From Cristatella mucedo (Eukaryota; Bryozoa; Phylactolaemata; Cristatellidae), in contig WPIO01000257.1 in the NCBI GenBank assembly GCA_009760855.2, forward strand, positions 114,249-178,248: 64,000 bases of DNA, in the 5' to 3' direction. Shown piece by piece: positions 47,335 through 58,574 of the stretch. Under the pieces are notes generated by a model, which ran no database searches, was not told the origin of the DNA, and saw only the letters and a program-made list of their open reading frames with translations. A program made the translations under genes and the position numbers. Numbering within the stretch: the first letter of the stretch is position 1; each line of letters begins with the position of its first letter.

Positions 47335-47905
47335 GTTAATATCATGCCCAGTGTTCAGAAAGTATGATTGCTGTGCAAGTCACAAGTATCTGCTAGCTAG
47401 CCGTGTACTGTCAACCGCTCTTGCCGACAGTTAAGTGCCTTGGATTTGGTCTCACAGTCAACAAATAAGTTTTGAATAGACCGCGGTTATTGAGTGCCAG
47501 TCAACAACATCATAATTTTTTATATTTCTACGTTACTTTCCATTAGTCTTTTGGTTCAGTGCGCTTAGAAGCTGTAATTTGGCATTAACGCCAAGACGTC
47601 ATAAAAAGCAAGTAAATTAGGGTGAATTTAAAAAGGAATAGTCCTTTAACTTGGCAGAAGTGAAGTAAAATCACTTTTAACTGCTATTCTGGCAAACACA
47701 TTTTGAGCAGTGGCAGCAGCCCTGTGTGTTTTGCCATAAAGAATTAGCGGCCAAAGGGGTGGATTATAAATCTCCGACAATCGCGGTTGCTAAACCTGAC
47801 GTTATACGTTCTTTTTTCATATTGGACTACCTATTGCACTGGCATTCCGCAATACCGTAAGATCAAGTAAAAAGACTGCATAAAGTAAAAAGTAAAGTAC
47901 CACAG
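47335..47905. other. Gene-free stretch
   Basis: AT-rich; no exon or repeat seen. Confidence 0.4.
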
Positions 47906-47909
47906 TTTA

Positions 47910-48068
47910 ACTGATCAAACAGCCTCACTTATATATATGTAGCAGCTGAAAAGCCTTGACGGCTGTCACTCCATTTCAATTTGCAGTGGGCAATAGTGAA
48001 TTGCCTGCTGCAGGATTTGAACCCACGACCTGGTTCTTGCAATGGGAGCACCTAACTCCTGGGCTAAG
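47910..48068 (-). mobile_element. SINE-2
   Basis: Minus strand: head with TTAGCCCAGGAGTTAGGTGC and the B box GTCGTGGGTTCAAATCC, body with GCAGGCAATTCACTATTGCC, and an end with a short (TA)n run near 47930-47940. Confidence 0.75.
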
Positions 48069-48669
48069 ACTCTGCAGGAATCAAATTCTTTGGCAATACA
48101 AGCACATTTTCTAGCAGCCAGTGGTACGGTGTTCCATAGGGAGCTTGCAGGCTCGCATTGGAGGCTGGTGGGGGTGAAGGATGGAGCGCCATCGATCATT
48201 CTCTCATTAATCATCTCTGGGTAGGCTCTAACCACTCAAGCCCTCCGACGACCCACGGATTTGAAGGAATATAAACCTATCATGAGCGTACGCGTCAGCG
48301 GAAACTTGTGCTATCCTGTAGCTCGTATTTGTGTCTGTGAGGATGGTTGCTCGAAGTAGACGGCTTGCCGAGCTATAACATTATGCATGCCATATCAGTG
48401 GCAGCTTCGCTGTAATGATTTATTTTTTTATAAGTTAACTTCGAAAACTATTGCATTTGATTGTCAGTACAAAATATCTGTACACTTCAAATACGCGTGA
48501 TCAAAGTGTATCCCGGGTAAGTTGACAACTAGTATAGTACATGCAACTCCTTCCTGAAAAGACTGAAGGTATTGCTTTATCAGAGGCAATCTGAAAACGT
48601 GGTCTCCCCATGTAAAAATCCGAGTCATCTAGACAAATTTCACTACCAAGTATGAATGCCAAAGCTTGA

Positions 48670-48812
48670 TGTATAATTAATTTGTATTGCGCCCAAAAAA
48701 CTTAATCTCTAACCAGGCGCTTCATGTATGCCTCAGGGCTCGAGCCCACGACGTCAGCCGGACCTTGTTCGGGGCGAGCACCTTGACCGTTGGACCAATC
48801 TAGCTCGGCAAA
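48670..48812 (-). mobile_element. SINE-1, well-preserved copy
   Basis: Minus strand: head TAGATTGGTCCAACGGTCAA (A box side), GTCGTGGGCTCGAGCCC (B box), a short linker GAAGCGCCTGGTTAGAGATT, then AAGTTTTTTGGGCGCAATAC and TTAATT. The tail is the same kind of stem as the L2-B 3' end. Confidence 0.8.
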
Positions 48813-48999
48813 CACGTGGAATGTCCTGGCTTGGCCCAGCTTGCTCGCCTTTAGTGACCAAGTTAATGGGCTCAAGCCCATTGCAGGTCCCTTAACAGCG
48901 AATCGAGTCAATACAAGCAAGACGAGACTCAAAATATTTGGTACTCCTAATGCCTTCCAAAATAGATCTCAACTAAAGCTATATCCTATATAGGTGTGC

Positions 49000-49003
<4 letters not shown>

Positions 49004-49057
<54 letters not shown>

Positions 49058-49059
49058 GT
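49004..49059. repeat. (TG)n microsatellite
   Basis: About 56 bases of near-pure TG with one CG interruption near the end. Confidence 0.97.
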
Positions 49060-49444
49060 TTAGATACAGCATCTTTGCAGTCAAGTCATAAGAATGTTAA
49101 TACTTGTATACGTAGAGTTTTGCTTGGTAATTATTAATTTTGTCAAATTTTGACTTATGGTAAATTTAATTCTCTTTGGCAATCGCCACCGAGTAGCCAT
49201 AATTAGCGGTAACGAGCTGTAGGTAATACCTATTTGTGTTCTGTGTGCTAATGTGCCCTCTTGCATTTCAGTGCTCGTAGCGTGGATTTCTCCCTCATAT
49301 ACACTTGGCGAACGGAAATAATATTCACACAACTGCTTTCTCAACCATACGCTTATTCTTTCTCACGTTCACATACCTTTATACATACGTACTCTTTTAC
49401 ACCCACACCAGCGAACATTGTTTACACAAGCACACAAGTGCGCG

Positions 49445-49445
<1 letters not shown>

Positions 49446-49491
<46 letters not shown>

Positions 49492-49492
49492 A
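49446..49492. repeat. (CA)n microsatellite
   Basis: About 46 bases of CA followed by a short CT run. Confidence 0.97.
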
Positions 49493-49604
49493 CTCTCTCT
49501 TTCAGATCCACTGGAGCTTGCTACGATAGCTATTTAATGAATTGTTTAAGGCTCTATTGAACTAAGTTGAACTTTTTTAGTTTTGATCACAGACGGCCGG
49601 TATA

Positions 49605-50480
49605 GAATAGGCAACTCTCCCTTGCTGTCCAGAATACGGCAGCTAGATTTGTCTGCATTTTCTCAGAAATCGGAAACATTGTGTATGCTCTTTAAGAACT
49701 CGCAGGCATCTGATTGAACGCTGGACACAAGGAAAACTTTACTTTACAAACTTTTTCAATTGTCTAGCTTTCTCATGCAATCAGGTCCTGTCTCAGCTGC
49801 GTAGGTCCCACATCATGTAACTTCTGTCTGAGCTCCAGCGGTTGTCTATCAAGCACTGAATCGATGTTAAGATCCTCTGTCTGGCTCGCATGTCGTTCAC
49901 TCATTTGCACAGGCCTCCCTATCTGACCTCCTTGCTGCTCCGTCCAGCATACTCTCGCACCAACCACTCGACAGCATCCGCCCATCTTGCCACGCCTTGA
50001 ACTAAATTGAAACAACGAGCATCGAGCTCGAATGCCCCAAGAGTCCGAAACTTGCGTCTGGCTATGGCCACCATTTGCAAAGACCTTGCAGCCATTAAGT
50101 CTCTGCCTATGGTGCATCTGTTCCGGTCAGCTTTTCCTTCGCATCAGTGAGTCTGCATCTTTTTGTTTCACTGTAATTTAATGTATCTCTGTCTGTAACC
50201 CCACAAAGCCACAAAGACTATGTGGGTATTACGCTTTGCCTTGCGCACATCCCTATTCATGATTCAGAGCATATTACTAGCCAGAGGTTCTACTAGCTGC
50301 AGCCATATTTATAGCTTTAGCATGCAGGTTCAAGCATGGTGTTCGTTTGCCTTTCCCTGCTTGATACGTGCACAGCATTAGTCCTTGGGTACTAACTTTC
50401 TTGCAGGGATTTGTAGAGCACCGATCTAGAGATTAGGTTCCTATGTGGTGCTATATAAATGATCGATTATTATTTTTATT
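49605..50480 (+). mobile_element. LINE, L2-related third family, old 3' half
   Basis: RT C-terminal remnants in shifting frames: AARFVCIFSE, LSIKHRIDVKILCLA, PPYLTSLLLRPAYSRTNHST. A 3' UTR ends in CTAGAGATTAGGTTCCTATG and TGGTGCTATATAAATGATCG. It resembles L2 but differs from both L2-A and L2-B. Interrupted by an antisense L2-A end at about 50176-50245. Confidence 0.6.
50176..50245 (-). mobile_element. LINE, L2-A family, 3' end only
   Basis: AATTTAATGTATCTCTGTCT, CCACAAAGCCACAAAGAC and TATGTGGGTATTACGC are the complement of the L2-A 3' terminus. A very short insertion nested in the older LINE. Confidence 0.75.
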
Positions 50481-50581
50481 TTTAGAAAGATAATAAACCA
50501 GATGCGCCCTTATTTGTAATCCCAAAATTGTTGGTCTTTGTTGTCTGGCTTTGCAGTTGTTAGGCACTTCAATGGAATTAA

Positions 50582-51230
50582 ATGTATCTCCATCTGTAAC
50601 TCCACAAAGCCACAAAGACTATGTGAGTGTTATGCAGGAGAGTTGTGTATAGCGCACTTACAGGCTAAGCAGCTTTTTTTCGCTTTCATTTCGGTACGCA
50701 TTCGATAGCCAACAGACTTCGTCTCACGTAACAAAGAGAAAGTGGGAAGCATAGCAGAGACAGTAAAGCAGTTGAGGTAGTGAGTAGCATGGAAGTAGCA
50801 GCTCTGGACCACTGAAAAGGATGAGCCATAGTCGCAACGACATCTACTCTCCAACTGCCGACTATGGCACATATTTTTCTGCAGTCCTGAACTGCTACTT
50901 CTATGCTACTCACTACCTCAACTGCTCTCCTAACTTCGTTAGGCTTCCCACTTTCTCTCTGTTGCGTGAGACGAAGTCTGTTGGCTACCGAATGCGTACC
51001 GAAAGCCGCTTAGGCTGTGAGTGCGCTATACAAAACTCTCCTGCGTAACACCCACATGGTCTTTATGACTTTGTGGAGTTACTGACGGAGATACATTACA
51101 TTACATTACATTACATTACATAGTCGGCAGCACGAGAGTAGTTGTTGTTGCGTAAGAATTGTGGAAGCCAGTTCCACAGTCTAAAACCTGCAGAGCTAAA
51201 GCTTCTGTCGCCAACGGTCTTTAAGCTTCA
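50582..51230 (-). mobile_element. LINE, L2-A family, antisense copy split by another L2-A
   Basis: Complement of the L2-A 3' end from the terminus (GTATCTCCATCTGTAACTCC) to CCATAGTCG at 50834, resuming at 51119 with CATAGTCGGCAGC and running to the region coding RLWNSLP, ending near 51230. The gap holds the sense copy at 50835-51118. Confidence 0.9.
50835..51118 (+). mobile_element. LINE, L2-A family, 284-bp nested copy with 8-bp target duplication
   Basis: Sense copy starting CAACGACATCTACTCTCC and ending in several ACATT repeats. It is flanked by CATAGTCG at 50827-50834 and 51119-51126. Extremely 5'-truncated: only the last RT codons and 3' UTR. This is the clearest target-site duplication of the family in the window. 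Confidence 0.92.
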
Positions 51231-52210
51231 ACCCACCTCCCCGAAGTGCTTGAAACACTGCTATGTCATTTCCAATTATGAGACTTTCTTTTCTAAAACC
51301 ATTCGTGCATGGCTGCTTTATTACTATTTACTTCCCATGAATCCTCCCCGTTGGTAATGTCTGAACTTTCAGCTAGCTTATTTGGCCAGCGCCAGCTAAA
51401 GCCAGCTGATTTCCCTGCTCACTGGCCAAGTATTTCTTCTTACTATTATTGTTATAATTATAACCAATCGTTATGTTGGGGATAGATGACTGCTGCATTT
51501 CAGCAGCTAATTTCTGCAACTTAGCTGAGTCCCTAATAATCTTGCTATGCATTCATTCTGAAGTGGCAGGTACTTGACAGCCTGGCTCTTGGTACTTTAA
51601 GGTTACCAGCGACTATAGCCCTGAAGCACTGTTGCAGCCAGAATTTTCATGTTATTAGGTGCTCTAAAATATCTGGCTCGCATATTGTCAAGCAAGAGTG
51701 TAAATACATCGATTTGCTACTCTTGAACCACCTGCACTAGTCTCAAAGCTTCTGTTAGAATTTCTTGTAGAAACATCTTACCCTTGAAAATGAGCTGTTC
51801 AGGAAAATCATGTCTAGCAGTGCTATTTGGAATGACAATAATGTTAAGGCTGCCGATATTTAAGCCGTGCTGTCGCTTCGTTATAACACCCATGACTGCT
51901 TACACAAGCATGGCAGAGATTTTTTAGTTCTAATTTAAGATCTAGATCAAGTTTCTTATAATTGGGGAGGCACAATTACGTTGTGCATAGGTGTTGGTTG
52001 TGCCCTTGTTACAGTCCCTTATTTATAGCTCAAGTTCAGGCTGACTGGCTTGCCTTCAATAGAGGTGGGCCATAGGCTTATTGGTTGCTGAAATGCGTAG
52101 GGATCTCATTACATTCCTTTCAAAGATATTGCTAATGCCGAAATGTTCTCGCAATGTGCATCTATCAAAGTGTAGCATGCCTCGAGACATTTATAAATTC
52201 TTTAATGCAG

Positions 52211-52375
52211 CTCCACCTCTGCCGCCTTCAAATGTGAGTGAAATCGCTGATCGATGGTCCACGATGGTGCTTTCGTGGGCAGCATCGTACAGTGGTGGCT
52301 ATGAACAGGAATTCCAGGTGGATGTTAATTTAACACTTGTATATAATGGAAGCAGTACGTCATGCACAATCACGG
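52211..52375 (+). CDS. FN3 first-half exon, duplicate copy
   Basis: The acceptor TTTAATGCAG|CTCCACC and donor CACGG|GTATGT are kept, as is the 165-nt length. Reads [20 protein letters not shown], then [20 protein letters not shown]. Only substitutions separate it from 12012-12176. No signal-peptide or Ig exons are seen upstream on this strand, so it is either an orphan 3' gene fragment or part of a gene whose 5' exons are elsewhere. Confidence 0.75.
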
Positions 52376-52849
52376 GTATGTCATTTATAGATCAGTTTTA
52401 TGTGTATATGCAATGTTTCCATAAATGAATGTTTGTGAATTAGTTGGGTGCTGCTGTGACTAGCAGCGCTGCATGTGCCTGCTGAATTCAATAGTGTAAT
52501 ATTTTCTGTTTGCGTTCGCTGTAAGCCATGTTTGCATGTGAGTTTACTTTTGCGTCTCGACCTGTAGCTCAGCAAAGTCTTGATAAACTTATTGGGTGGT
52601 CCAGAGGAAAGGTTTTAGCAAGCACTTTCAAATCCTTGGCACTTGTCGTATGTATAATTAGCATTAAAAGTGAGATTTTGAAGCTTGTTGGAAAATAAGG
52701 ACACGGTTGATTAAGCAGGCACTAAGGATTTGGCAGTGAAGCTTGCTGACCAATTAATGCCATAGTTGGCAGTCAAGAACAGACAGGTTCGTTGCATTTG
52801 AATGGTGGTTTGTGGCACTCAGTTCCTAAAAATATTCTAATTTTTGTAG

Positions 52850-53211
52850 GACTTTCATCTGGCAAATATTTTGTGTATGTCGAGGCAAAGAACTACGTTG
52901 GAAAAAGTAATTCCTCGGAGGTGGTGGTGGTCACTCTGCGGGATGGACCGCCAGCTGGAAGCTTGAGCTTTAGCACTCCTTGGAGTCTTCTTTTTCATGC
53001 TGATGTGGAATACTGTGTCGAGGTCAATTGCTCCTATGCCGATTCTCAGAGCAGTACATCAGCCAATAATTGCATCCTGACAAGTGCTAACGTGGCTTGG
53101 AGCATTCAGTGTTCTGCAGCTCGTGCCCGATGGTGCCTGGTCAACTTTCAAGATATAGTTTGTGGAGCATATGATGATCTCACAAGAACCACAGGCAAAT
53201 CCAGCTACTGA
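52850..53211 (+). CDS. FN3 second half and Cys-rich exon, duplicate copy
   Basis: The acceptor TTTTTGTAG|GACTTTC is kept and the frame is open to a stop at 53211, the same length as 11128-11489. All Cys of the module are kept. A GC donor CACAG|GCAAAT at 53194/53195 is weaker than in the partner. AATAAA occurs about 70 bases after the stop, so the unspliced (secreted) form has a ready polyadenylation signal. Confidence 0.75.
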
Positions 53212-53280
53212 TGCCCCTGGATAAATGCCTTCTCAAAACGCTAACGCACTCGCTGTTATATATACCTAGTTGTGATCCAC

Positions 53281-53287
53281 AATAAAT
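53281..53287 (+). promoter_or_regulatory. Candidate polyadenylation signal AATAAA
   Basis: ACAATAAATTG lies about 70 bases after the stop of the Cys-rich exon. The minus-strand partner reads AATCAA at the matching place. Confidence 0.4.
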
Positions 53288-54654
53288 TGTTTTAGTCTTT
53301 AAGTTAGCACGCAGCCATGAGTATTTAGTTGAGATGGACTGTTCTTCAGTCACACGTGTATTTACATGGTGCTGGTTTGATGGCAGATAATTAGCTGACC
53401 CTTAAGGGCAGCGTACTACTGGTCAAATCGCTGATACAAGTAGTAAGCAGGAAGATTACTAGAATTTTTAGGGACTAATATAGCAAGCGAAAGGTAAAAT
53501 CACAGTTAATTGAGGGTCATGTGTTGGATGCAATAGCTACCTGTCGACAGTTAGGTCCAAAGTAGTGCATCATTTGCATTTGAAACAGCTAGAGTTGCTT
53601 ACCCTTTTAGTTTTTAGAACGGTAATTTCAAGGCCTGGTGTCACATTTTGAATGAGTTGATTTTCCTTAGTTTAAGAATTGCTGGAAAGCAAGTTGTGCA
53701 ACATGGTTTATATTTGTTCGTGATTTGATAAATGTCTGCTGGTGCGAAAACTTTACACACCCTGGAGATCAACACAAATCTGAAATGTTGCAGTGATTTT
53801 AAAAACAATGGTCAAACAGCACTACCGCTCGGAGGTATTAACGTGACGAAGCTATAAATGCTTCAAGTGTTCCGCCTCCTTAGTTAGCTCACTAGGTGCG
53901 AAACAAATGTTTTTTTAGGACGTTGAATACACTGGCACTTGGGCTGCCATGACCATTTTAATCAGCGTGTATAACAATATTTCCGTCGTCGTTACGAGAA
54001 GGTAGTTAAGTTTAATACATATATGTGTGTTTGGAAAACGGATAGTTATATCCGTTAGTCATAATATAAAAGATTTCTTTAGTTATCTGACAATATGGTT
54101 GTTTTTCCCTACTTTGTCATCGATTCATTAACCATTTAAAACCTTGTCAGGCCCTCAGGCCTATTGCTGGGCACGTTCAAAATAGCATGTTGCAAGTCAT
54201 TGATGATTGCTGAGATAAAGTATGTCACTGTAGTTACATTCTTAGAAAGAGGATATTTGGTTCATCCAGTTAATCTTACCTAATCAATCTTAGTTAATCT
54301 TACAATAATCTTTCGGTGCTACGAAATAATAGCCTTCGATATGGTGACTACGTCACAAGCCAGAAAGGCCTTAAATTCTGCCAAAACAGGCTCATTTAGT
54401 ATATTTTTGTGCTTGTTAAGATAACCACGGTAGAAATATGCACGGTCAGTTAACAACACAACTAACTGATGTGAATCTCATGTTTTGGTAAATCATTGCC
54501 GGGCAGAAGTTTGTTAAGCTTTGAATTTTCTGTTTCGTCTGATCGGTTGCGTTTTCAAAGTTGCCATTGCAGTGCTATTTATCAGGTTGTTTGGCTATAA
54601 ATGCTGCACCATACCCTGCCTTACTGTGTTAGAGAATGTTTACACAAATATAAT

Positions 54655-54800
54655 TCATTTGCATAGCTCCTAAGCGAACATAATCTCTATTCAGGTGGTT
54701 CATGTATGCCTAGCGGCTTGAGCCCACGACCTCGGTCATTAACTACATTCACCTTGACCTTGATCGAGGCAAGCACTTTATCCACGTAGCCAAACCAGCA
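54655..54800 (-). mobile_element. SINE-1, duplicate-borne copy
   Basis: Same element and position as 8474-8636 within the duplicated block: the tail complement (CTAAGCGAACATAATCTCTA), GGCTTGAGCCCACGACCTC (B box side) and a head ending near 54800. It dates the SINE insertion before the duplication. Confidence 0.75.
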
Positions 54801-55054
54801 GGGCCTTACAAGGCTGCAGTGAGTTTTAGGAAACTTCCGTGGGATATTCAGCAAGAAAATCAAGATCTTGTTCAGGTACTCTTAGTACATTTTTATTCGC
54901 ATAGATGTAGGTCGTTCTTGGCGACATCTAGTTAACGCTGTTTTCCATTTTCCTATCTTCCTAAATAGTAATCTCATAAAACTTGCAAGAGTTGGCTGTG
55001 TACGAGATTAGGTTTCAAATATCTGCATCACCAGAGGCACACCTTCCACTTCAG

Positions 55055-55251
55055 ATATTTTCATTCCAGATAATTTCGAAACTAGTCAGACAACAACAGC
55101 ATCACCAGACACACTGAGCGAATTCAGAACTATCTTGGTTGCCACGTCATCTGTAGGTGCTGTATGTCTGCTAGTTGCTATTGCTACGACAGCCTCGTAC
55201 TGTCGCCAGTGGCAGAGACAGAACAGAGATCAAGCTGCAGCCGCCCAATGA
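55055..55251 (+). CDS. TM last exon, duplicate copy
   Basis: The acceptor CTTCCACTTCAG|ATATTTT opens a 197-nt phase-1 exon: DIFIPDNFETSQ, a Thr/Ser stalk, the helix TILVATSSVGAVCLLVAIAT, then TASYCRQWQRQNRDQAAAAQ and a stop. The tail is about 12 residues longer than in the minus-strand copy, which stops after CRQW. The better hydrophobic helix and longer tail suggest this is the less decayed version. Confidence 0.7.
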
Positions 55252-57065
55252 GAGGTGTGGACAGATTAGCCCAAAGAGTTGCAATATGGTAGGAAATTAC
55301 CGTTCAGCAAATAAAACTTGTTGTCGACCTTATGCATCGTCATGTAGCCATGAAGCCTTGGTCCAGGCAGGAAAGTAATGCTAGCAAGTGGCATTTGAAG
55401 AACATTGCCAGCCAAACTATCAGTTGTTGCTATGCACGAATATTATTCTCATTTCTGAAAGGATTTTGACGATTACAATCACATTTGATTTAACTTGATT
55501 GTCCTTAGTTACGCAATTTTAAGTTCTGAAGTGATTTGTTCCAGCCTTTGAGTAGGATATATCATATTTAATAAATTATGGTAATTAGCTAGAATAGTCT
55601 CACCTCACTGCAGCTGCTTAAGATTCTTAGTACTGTTTCCACAATGTTTTTCCTGATTGCTGAAGATGGTGTATCTCTGATCAAATCCTATGGCCTGCTT
55701 AAGAAGCATAAGGGTTGCGTAATAAATGGCTACCATCAATTGCCATAGGGTTGAAAACACTTATAGACGTGGCCAGAATGTGGTAAGTACCAGATTTAAT
55801 GCAACCCAGCCTCTAGTTTGTGTGGCTCCTCTCGAAGGCCGTCCTTGTGCTTTTTATTTGCCTTGGTTCTGGGTTTTGGCCCTCTTTCCCCTGCGTTGCA
55901 GTAACTCCAACGTTGCTAATGAAGTCTCATCGAACCACGATCATGCGCCTTGATCACCATTACCTTGCAATCTAGTGAGCGACTCTGATGCCTTGCTCTG
56001 GGATAGCTTAAGCAAGTTCTGATACTTGCTTGTATAGGCATCAGAATATCTGACGAGCTGATGAAGTGGACTCGCACTTACAATGATTTAAGGTCTCATA
56101 ATTATTGCCAAATTGTTATAGCTAGATTTATTGCAAGGCAACTTGATTCAGTTGCTACGTCGGGCCATCACGAGCTATTTCATTTTTTGACCCTGTGTGT
56201 CTAAAGTGAAAAAGTGAGGTGCACGAGGATTTGAATTTATTTACGATCAGATAAATATGCTGCATTAGGATTAGTTTGAGCAATTTTAAATTTCTTATAG
56301 AGAAATTGTAAATTCATTTTTAAATCCATTTCTACTTCCTTATGAAGCTACGTAGTGAAGAAACTAATTGCTCTAAACAATGGCTTAGAGTTGAAGCCCG
56401 CTCTTTACATAGCAATTGGCACGCTATTCAGCCTGTTCATCAGTTGTTAGGAAACTCCTTTTCTCTTTTAAACATCCTATTAGTGTCATAGGTTGTTTCA
56501 GTGCAATCACTCAGGTCATCACTGAGCAAAAACGTTATCTCCAACTTTGAAAACTGGTGATCTCATACTCCTTGTACCGAACCTTGGATAAAACAGCATG
56601 GAACCTATTTTCCGGCATCATCAAAATCATCAAATTTTACAGTAAATATTTAATGGAGTTCTTGCATCAATCGGTCATACAATTTCAACTCTGAAAAACG
56701 GTCAACTGGATTAAGTTCGTCAACATTGTTGAAGTAAATGTGTAATTACCAGCTGTTATTTTGCATTTAATCCATGAATTGTAATCCATAGTATTTCTTT
56801 AGGTCTCAATCCAGGAGAACGAATATTATTCTTTTAGGTTAGAACCACTAAGGATTGGTTTTAGCAATCAAGTGGTGATGGTCTGAAAACGTTGAGAAAT
56901 GATTTTAATAGATCATCAACAGCTGGATGAGAGCCAGAAGCTCTGCATAACTATTTTAAGCTGTTCGGTCCTCAATCGAGAGGCCAGGTCGTTTGAAGAC
57001 CTCAAGTAAAGTCCAATTATGTAACTCTGAGGATAAAATTGTGTAGCTTCAAAGCCAAGTAGGGG

Positions 57066-57165
57066 ATAATAATAGCAATACTAATAATAATAATAATAAT
57101 AATGCATTTGATATAGTGCCCTTAGAGACCTTAATCTCTTTCTAAGCACTTTACATTTGTGCAAG
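57066..57165 (-). mobile_element. LINE, L2-B 3' tail
   Basis: (AATAATAAT)n at 57080-57103, then the complement of the tail stem (TAGTGCCCTTAGAGACCTTA, ATCTCTTTCTAAGCAC). Nothing upstream survives. Confidence 0.7.
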
Positions 57166-57247
57166 ATCATGAAATCTCTGCTCGTACATTCATATTGCTG
57201 AACCTTACAGGTAGCAGTCCCACTGTAGACAAACTTCATTTGCTCGG

Positions 57248-57407
57248 TATTTTCAAATATATTTCAAGAGAAAGCGAGGAACATAGCAGAGTCGGAAGAG
57301 CAGTCGAGGTAGTGAGTAACGTGGAAGTATTTTCAAATATATTTCAAGAGAAAGCGAGGAGCATAGCAGAGTCGGAAGAGCAGTCGAGGAAGTGAGTAGC
57401 GTGGAAG
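57248..57407. repeat. 80-bp tandem duplication
   Basis: Units 57248-57327 and 57328-57407 both begin TATTTTCAAATATATTTC and end GTGGAAG, with only a few differences. Each contains an antisense L2-A 3' UTR fragment (CATAGCAGAGTCGGAAGAGC). The second unit abuts the sense L2-A copy. Confidence 0.9.
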
Positions 57408-58568
57408 GTCTCAGACATGAGAAGGGTCACCTGTGGAGTCCCTCAAGGGTCTGTACTTGGTCCCTTGCTGTTCTCCATTTATACGCAACCTCTGGGAAAA
57501 GTGATTAAGGCCCATTGAATAGGATTCTTCTATGCTGACGATAGTTGTATTCGTCATTTAAACCGTCGGAATCTGCTGCAGCAACTGAGAAACTGAATGC
57601 TTGCTTTGCCGATATTCGATCCTGGATGTCGGAAAACTTCCTGAAATTAAATGACGATAAAACCGAACTGCTTCTCATAGGACACCTTAAGCGTGTGGCT
57701 AGATTAAAAGGCTTTGCTGTTCTAATAGGTGATGTTATTGTGCGACCTTCACCACGTGCTCGTAATCTAGGTGTCGTGTTCGACAGCTGCCTCAATTTCA
57801 AAAGCTTCATTCAGAAGACTGCCTCTACAGCTAGCCATCACATCCGATCCCTATCCAAGATTAGAAGCTGTCTCCCACAGTGGCTTGTAAAAAATTTAAC
57901 TAGCTCTTAAGTTCTGTCTCGGCTTGATTATTGTAATTCCCTTTTGGCTGGGCTACCAAAGAAAGCTATTATGCCACTACAGCTGACAATGAATATGGCT
58001 GCAAGGCTGGTCTTCAAGTCCCAGCGGTTTGAGCACATGTCTCCTTTGCTGAAAGAGCTAGAATGGTTGCCGGTTAAGCAAAGGATACAGAGCCAAATTC
58101 TTACGCTGACCCACAAGGCCCGCCACGGCTTGGCTCCTTCGTACCTAGCTGAACTGCTGCATCAGTTTCAGCCTGTTCGCGCCCTCAGGTTCTGTGTGGA
58201 CAATAAATTAGCTGTCCCATTCCTCCGCTTAAAGACAGTTGGCGACAGAAGCTTTAGCTCTGCAGGTCCTAGACTGTGGAACTCGCTTCCACAATTCTTA
58301 CGCAACGACATCTACTCTCCAACTGCCGACTATGGCACATCTTTTTCAGCGGTCCTGAACTGCTACTTCTATGCTACTCACTACCTCAACTGCTCTCCTG
58401 ACTCTGCTACGCTTCCCACTTTCTCTTTGTTGCGTGAGACGAAGTCTGTTGGCTACCGAATGCGTACCGAAAGCCGCTTAGGCTGTGAGTGTGCTATACA
58501 AAACTCTCCTGCGTAACACCCACATGGTCTTTATGACTTTGTGGAGTTACTGACGGAGATACATTATA
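57408..58568 (+). mobile_element. LINE, L2-A family, 1.16 kb copy nested in antisense L2-A
   Basis: Begins GTCTCAGACATGAGAAGG ([16 protein letters not shown]-like), passes the YADD box (FYADDS) near 57535, then [20 protein letters not shown] and EWLPVKQRIQSQ and [13 protein letters not shown] to the 3' UTR, ending ACGGAGATACATTA. Two frames cover most of it with few breaks. The antisense L2-A halves lie at about 57348-57407 and 58575-58650. Confidence 0.9.
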
Positions 58569-58574
58569 GCACCT

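Larger units (their letters stand above)
51285..56795 (+). repeat. Inverted segmental duplication, right copy
   Basis: Plus-strand partner of 6325-13120 (minus). Carries the FN3 exon, the Cys-rich exon and one TM exon of the Ig/FN3 gene with their introns and one SINE-1. It begins next to the nested L2-A cluster and ends near 56795. Lacks the two LINEs of the other copy; has an extra segment of about 0.1 kb near 55.80-55.95 kb. Confidence 0.85.

Noticed and set aside
48999-49500. TG and CA tracts as paired regulatory sequence
   Set aside because: Two ordinary microsatellites of opposite composition; pairing is possible but nothing supports function.
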